Below are positions 60,904-64,000 of a DNA stretch of 64,000 bases, piece after piece (positions within the stretch are counted from its first letter, which is position 1; the number at the start of each line of letters is the position of its first letter). The notes beneath the pieces are model-generated. The model was not told the origin of the DNA and did not search any database. It saw only the letters and a list, made by a program, of their open reading frames with translations. The stretch is from Bacteroides reticulotermitis JCM 10512 (lineage in GTDB: Bacteria > Bacteroidota > Bacteroidia > Bacteroidales > Bacteroidaceae): assembly GCF_000517545.1 (NCBI RefSeq), contig NZ_BAIV01000002.1, forward strand, positions 204,854 through 268,853, given 5' to 3'. The translations under genes and the position numbers were made by a program.

Positions 60904-60948
60904 AGTCAACTCCTTTTTTCACGACTATCCCAGTCGTATGAATAACTA

Positions 60949-61830
60949 TTAATCTAACTGATAACCAAAACTGCGCAACTCCTTATCCGAGCTACGCCAG
61001 TCCTTATCGACTTTCACATACGTTTCCAAGAAAATTGTCTTTCCGAAAAAACGTTCTAACTCACGGCGAGCTTCGGTAGCCACTTTCTTCAAAGCCTTTC
61101 CCTGCTTGCCTATTATAATACCTTTCTGAGAATCTCGCTCCACATAAATTACCGCATGGATAAGAATCTTCTTTGCTTCTTCTTTAAACTGCTCAACCAC
61201 GACCTCTACCGAATAGGGAATCTCTTTATCGTAATACAATAAGATTTTCTCCCTTATGATCTCATTCACAAAAAAGCGGGCGGGTTTGTCTGTCCACTGG
61301 TCCTTGCCAAAATAAGGTGGAGACTCCGGCAACAGTTCTTTCACTCGTTTCATTATATAGTCCACATTGAACTTAGAAACTGCCGAAATAGGTATAATTT
61401 CAGCAGTCGGGAGCAATGTCTTCCACTCTTCCACCAGTTTAACCAACTTCTCTTGATCGGTCAAATCGATCTTATTAATGAGCAACAAAATAGGCACAGT
61501 CATCCGACCCACCTTTTCGATAAACTCATTATTCTTATCGGGAGTTTCGATTACATCAGTCACATAAAGTAGTACATCAGCATCTGACAGCGCCGAAGTC
61601 GAAAAATTCAGCATTGACTCTTGCAATTTATAGTTCGGCTTCAACACACCCGGGGTATCCGAAAATACAATTTGCATCTCGTCTGTATTATAAATCCCCA
61701 TTATGCGATGCCGCGTAGTCTGCGCCTTGAAAGTGGCAATCGAAATTCTTTCACCGACCAACGCGTTCATTAAGGTCGACTTTCCGACATTTGGATTTCC
61801 TACAATGTTCACAAAACCTGCTTTATGCAT
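60949..61830 (-). CDS. era: GTPase Era
   Basis: 293 residues. G1 [21 protein letters not shown]2 TTRHRIMGI, G3 DTPGVLKP, G4 NKIDL, and a C-terminal KH domain (IIGKQGKALKKVATEARREL). Era binds 16S rRNA near its 3' end and aids 30S maturation. It is preceded by a terminator-like hairpin after fabH and followed by der. Confidence 0.97.
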   Translation of the reverse strand: MHKAGFVNIVGNPNVGKSTLMNALVGERISIATFKAQTTRHRIMGIYNTDEMQIVFSDTPGVLKPNYKLQESMLNFSTSALSDADVLLYVTDVIETPDKNNEFIEKVGRMTVPILLLINKIDLTDQEKLVKLVEEWKTLLPTAEIIPISAVSKFNVDYIMKRVKELLPESPPYFGKDQWTDKPARFFVNEIIREKILLYYDKEIPYSVEVVVEQFKEEAKKILIHAVIYVERDSQKGIIIGKQGKALKKVATEARRELERFFGKTIFLETYVKVDKDWRSSDKELRSFGYQLD

Positions 61831-61853
61831 TCTTTATATATTATTGGTTGAGA

Positions 61854-61889
61854 CAAAAAAACGCATCGAATCGAAATAAGATGCGTTTT
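61854..61889 (-). terminator. Terminator after fabH
   Basis: Arms aaaacgcatc (61858-61867) and gatgcgtttt (61880-61889) pair perfectly with a 12-nt loop. The minus strand continues with a T run. It separates fabH from era. Confidence 0.8.
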
Positions 61890-61915
61890 ATGTTATCTAT
61901 TTGGAATAACATTCG

Positions 61916-62923
61916 TTACTCTTCTTTCTTCCCGTCATAACCCCACTTCACATAAACGGCTCCCCAGGTAAAACCTGCACCGAATGCTGTAAAGATAATG
62001 TTATCACCTTTCTTTAGTTTATGTTCAAAATCCCAAATACATAAGGGCAGTGTTGCAGCACTGGTATTACCATAATGCTCAATATTCACCAAAACCTTAT
62101 CCATTGGTACTTCAAGACGATGTGCCACAGCTTCAATAATTCGCACGTTTGCCTGATGTGGAACAATCCAATTAATGCTCTCTTTGGACAAGCCATTCTT
62201 TTCAGCGATGGCAGCCGAAACATCCGACATACTAGATACTGCGTATTTAAATACCGTTCTTCCTTCTTGGTGCAGATAATGCATTTTATTATCAACCGTA
62301 AAATAGGAAGGTGGACAAACAGAACCACCTGCTTTCATGTGCAAGAAAGGCAAGCCTTTACCGTCTGTTCTCAAAATAGAATCTACAATTCCATAATCTT
62401 CTGTGGTCGGCTCCAACATAAAAGCTGCAGCGCCATCACCAAAGATCGGACAAGTAGCCCGGTCTGTATAGTTCACCATTGACGACATCTTATCGGCACC
62501 GACAATGATAACCTTTTTATATCTACCCGAGCGAATGAAGTTTGCGGCAGTCTCCATCAGATACAAGAAGCCACTACAAGCGGCTTGCAAATCAAATGCG
62601 AAAGCGTTCTTCAAACCGAGTTTATCACAAAGGATAGAAGCTGTAGAGGGGAAGTGATAGTCAGGAGTAGTAGTAGCGACAATAACCAGATCAATATCAT
62701 CCGGATTAGCTCCGGTTTTCTTCATCAACTGTTTGGCAGCTTTACGAGCCAGGTATGAGCTACCCAGCCCCTCCTCGTTTAGAATATGTCTTTCCTTTAC
62801 CCCAATACGAGTCATAATCCATTCGTCGTTGGTATCTACCATCTTTGATATCTCTTCATTCGTCAAGATATAGTCGGGTACATATCCGCCAACGCCTGTG
62901 ATTACTGCATTTATTTTTTCCAT
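61916..62923 (-). CDS. fabH: 3-oxoacyl-ACP synthase III (FabH)
   Basis: About 335 residues. Catalytic Cys in [16 protein letters not shown], His in [17 protein letters not shown] and Asn in [15 protein letters not shown], plus the N-terminal [20 protein letters not shown]. FabH starts fatty-acid synthesis by condensing acetyl- or branched acyl-CoA with malonyl-ACP. The start is ATG 62923. It follows rpmF in the conserved yceD-rpmF-fabH order; plsX is not between them here. Confidence 0.97.
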   Translation of the reverse strand: MEKINAVITGVGGYVPDYILTNEEISKMVDTNDEWIMTRIGVKERHILNEEGLGSSYLARKAAKQLMKKTGANPDDIDLVIVATTTPDYHFPSTASILCDKLGLKNAFAFDLQAACSGFLYLMETAANFIRSGRYKKVIIVGADKMSSMVNYTDRATCPIFGDGAAAFMLEPTTEDYGIVDSILRTDGKGLPFLHMKAGGSVCPPSYFTVDNKMHYLHQEGRTVFKYAVSSMSDVSAAIAEKNGLSKESINWIVPHQANVRIIEAVAHRLEVPMDKVLVNIEHYGNTSAATLPLCIWDFEHKLKKGDNIIFTAFGAGFTWGAVYVKWGYDGKKEE

Positions 62924-62961
62924 CAATTCAGTTTTAAATTAGCAATACATAATATCCAAGC

Positions 62962-62986
62962 AGCCGGAGAGTCAAACTCTCCGGCT
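62962..62986 (-). promoter_or_regulatory. Perfect hairpin between rpmF and fabH
   Basis: agccggagag (62962-62971) and ctctccggct (62977-62986) form a 10-bp GC-rich stem with a 5-nt loop and no T tract. It may be a processing or pausing site that separates ribosomal-protein and fatty-acid gene expression. Confidence 0.55.
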
Positions 62987-63005
62987 ATCCCAGATATAAT
63001 TGTAT

Positions 63006-63191
63006 TTATACAGCTGCTTCTTTTTCGATAGCTAACTTACCTCTGTAGTAACCACAAGCGCTACAAACAGTGTGATAAACGTGCCATTCTCCACAGTTTG
63101 GGCAAATAGCCAATGTAGGAGTTACTGCTTTATCATGAGTTCTTCTCTTTGCAGTTCTTGTTTTTGATTGTCTTCTCTTAGGATGTGCCAT
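63006..63191 (-). CDS. rpmF: 50S ribosomal protein L32
   Basis: 61 residues, standard length. It begins MAHPKRRQSKTRTAKRRTHD and carries a zinc ribbon with CPNC and CSAC, so it is the cysteine-containing form. It lies 12 bp after the yceD stop and upstream of fabH. Confidence 0.98.
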   Translation of the reverse strand: MAHPKRRQSKTRTAKRRTHDKAVTPTLAICPNCGEWHVYHTVCSACGYYRGKLAIEKEAAV

Positions 63192-63203
63192 TTTCTTAAA
63201 ACT

Positions 63204-63791
63204 TTAATTATTATCTAATATTTTTTTTAATTCATTCCAGCGAGGGTCAATAGCTTCTTCTATTTCTTCCTCTGTTTCCGATACGACTTCGTCCTCCATA
63301 CCCATGTCGAACGAATCATCGCTATCCTCATCAGCATTTGTTCTCAAATGCTTACTCAGCTTGCCAGTTACCGTCCGATTACATTTACCAGGAGCATGGA
63401 TATGCTTCATCGGAATAGCTAAAGCTATAAACTCATAGATGAACCAAGCAACATTGATTTCCCCTTCATCTTCGGGAATTACAATCAAGTTGTCTCCTTC
63501 CTCTGCATACTCACGTCCAAACTTCACCATCAGCTTATCTGACGAAGTAACCGGTATCTCCATATCATCCAAACAACGGTCACATGGAACCCAAACGATT
63601 CCCTCTGTCTGGAAATTCAATTCAAAAGCGTGAGAGGTTCTCTTTATAGTCAGTACCACATTCACTTTACCCTTCTGAACTTCCGGTCCATCAATATGAG
63701 AAAAATAAAGGTTATCCAATGCAAATTCATACTTAACTGAATCAGCTTGCATACCTTTCAAATCAATTTTGTATTTATCAAACTTTCCCAA
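63204..63791 (-). CDS. yceD: YceD/DUF177-family protein
   Basis: About 195 residues. The body VNVVLTIKRTSHAFELNFQT, WVPCDRCLDDMEIPVTSSDK and the acidic C-terminus (DEVVSETEEEIEEAIDPRWN, then ELKKILDNN) match the DUF177 family, which is found just upstream of rpmF and is needed for 23S rRNA accumulation in some organisms. No ATG fits the N-terminus. The family-like start is a TTG at 63791 (GKFDKYKIDLKGM follows); the frame is open upstream to 63818. An inverted repeat lies in the leader. Confidence 0.85.
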   Translation of the reverse strand: MGKFDKYKIDLKGMQADSVKYEFALDNLYFSHIDGPEVQKGKVNVVLTIKRTSHAFELNFQTEGIVWVPCDRCLDDMEIPVTSSDKLMVKFGREYAEEGDNLIVIPEDEGEINVAWFIYEFIALAIPMKHIHAPGKCNRTVTGKLSKHLRTNADEDSDDSFDMGMEDEVVSETEEEIEEAIDPRWNELKKILDNN

Positions 63792-63840
63792 AACCTTGTT
63801 GTGTTTTAATCGTTGCAAAAGTTCAAATACGTCTTCTCAT

Positions 63841-63875
63841 CTTTTCTTATGCTCATTATACAGAAATAAGAAAAG
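63841..63875 (-). promoter_or_regulatory. Leader hairpin of the yceD-rpmF-fabH operon
   Basis: cttttcttat (63841-63850) and ataagaaaag (63866-63875) are perfect 10-bp arms with a 15-nt loop. They lie between the -7 box and the start codon, about 50 bp before yceD. Confidence 0.45.
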
Positions 63876-63898
63876 GTGAATGGACATAATTCGGGCGA

Positions 63899-63906
63899 CA
63901 AAGATA
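63899..63906 (-). promoter_or_regulatory. -7 box of the yceD operon
   Basis: The minus strand reads TATCTTTG, a consensus -7 element. No clear -33 box. Confidence 0.55.
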
Positions 63907-63941
63907 CAAATAAATATCTGCATTCCATAAGATAGATTACA

Positions 63942-63991
63942 AAAAAAGCACGATTATGAGAATTTTATACTCAAAACAGTCGTGGCTTTTA
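63942..63991 (-). terminator. Terminator of a gene to the right of the window
   Basis: gcacgattatgag and ctcaaaacagtcgtggc form an imperfect stem. On the minus strand a seven-T run follows. It would end a minus-strand transcript entering from beyond 64000. Confidence 0.55.
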
Positions 63992-64000
63992 GAGTCTATC

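Overview
The window reads as chromosome of a gut-type Bacteroidales bacterium, most likely Parabacteroides or a close relative (inference). Supporting signs are paired SusC/SusD-like proteins, a DUF4249 lipoprotein beside a TonB receptor, hybrid-type propeller sensors, and repeated use of the Bacteroidota promoter pattern TTTG-N19-TAnnTTTG. No plasmid or phage backbone is visible.

Layout. 1-7.6 kb (minus strand): the N-terminal part of a propeller sensor, a DUF4405 membrane protein, a DUF4249/TonB-receptor pair, a small 4Fe-4S protein, an AraC regulator and a LytTR two-component system. 7.6-9.9 kb: a gene-poor scar with a MITE-like element, a GC-rich palindrome cluster, a decayed aldo/keto reductase and a candidate small RNA. 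9.9-28 kb: two converging glycan-degradation operons, GH31-GH43-GH31-GH97 on plus and SusC-SusD-GH115-GH28 on minus. Together they form a polysaccharide utilisation locus whose substrate carries glucuronosyl and uronic-acid linkages plus alpha-linked side chains. 28.3-31.2 kb: an AT-rich cargo region between two 46-bp direct repeats (44/46 identical), the right copy lying in the terminator of a twin tRNA-Val operon. It carries an orphan HsdR-N nuclease-like protein, a small secreted protein and an XRE regulator.

31.7-64 kb is mostly housekeeping: an acetyltransferase, yaaA, carB, trpS, a methyltransferase, a VapE-like/HU-like divergent pair, mutL, an outer-membrane-biogenesis operon (three SurA/PpiC-type proteins and an OstA-like protein), guaB, recQ, tig-clpP-clpX, an RRM protein, MlaF/MlaE, an LptB-type ATPase, der, era, fabH, rpmF and yceD.

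Two cautions and one highlight. First, eleven genes, including essential ones (guaB, carB, tig, the LptB-type ATPase), are interrupted by single-base frameshifts. Nearly all are restored by adding one base to a short homopolymer, so they look like assembly or sequencing errors, and I annotate joined genes. Second, the aldo/keto reductase is genuinely decayed. The most interesting candidate system is the carB leader: promoter, 36-codon leader ORF, pause-type hairpin, 17-nt pyrimidine tract, and an intrinsic terminator whose base overlaps the leader stop codon. This matches the logic of pyrBI-type UTP-sensing attenuation. Other leads are a 4 x 22-bp iteron array between the VapE-like and HU-like genes, the direct-repeat-bounded island, a promoter-terminator small RNA unit, and a pseudoknot-capable RNA between susD and GH115.
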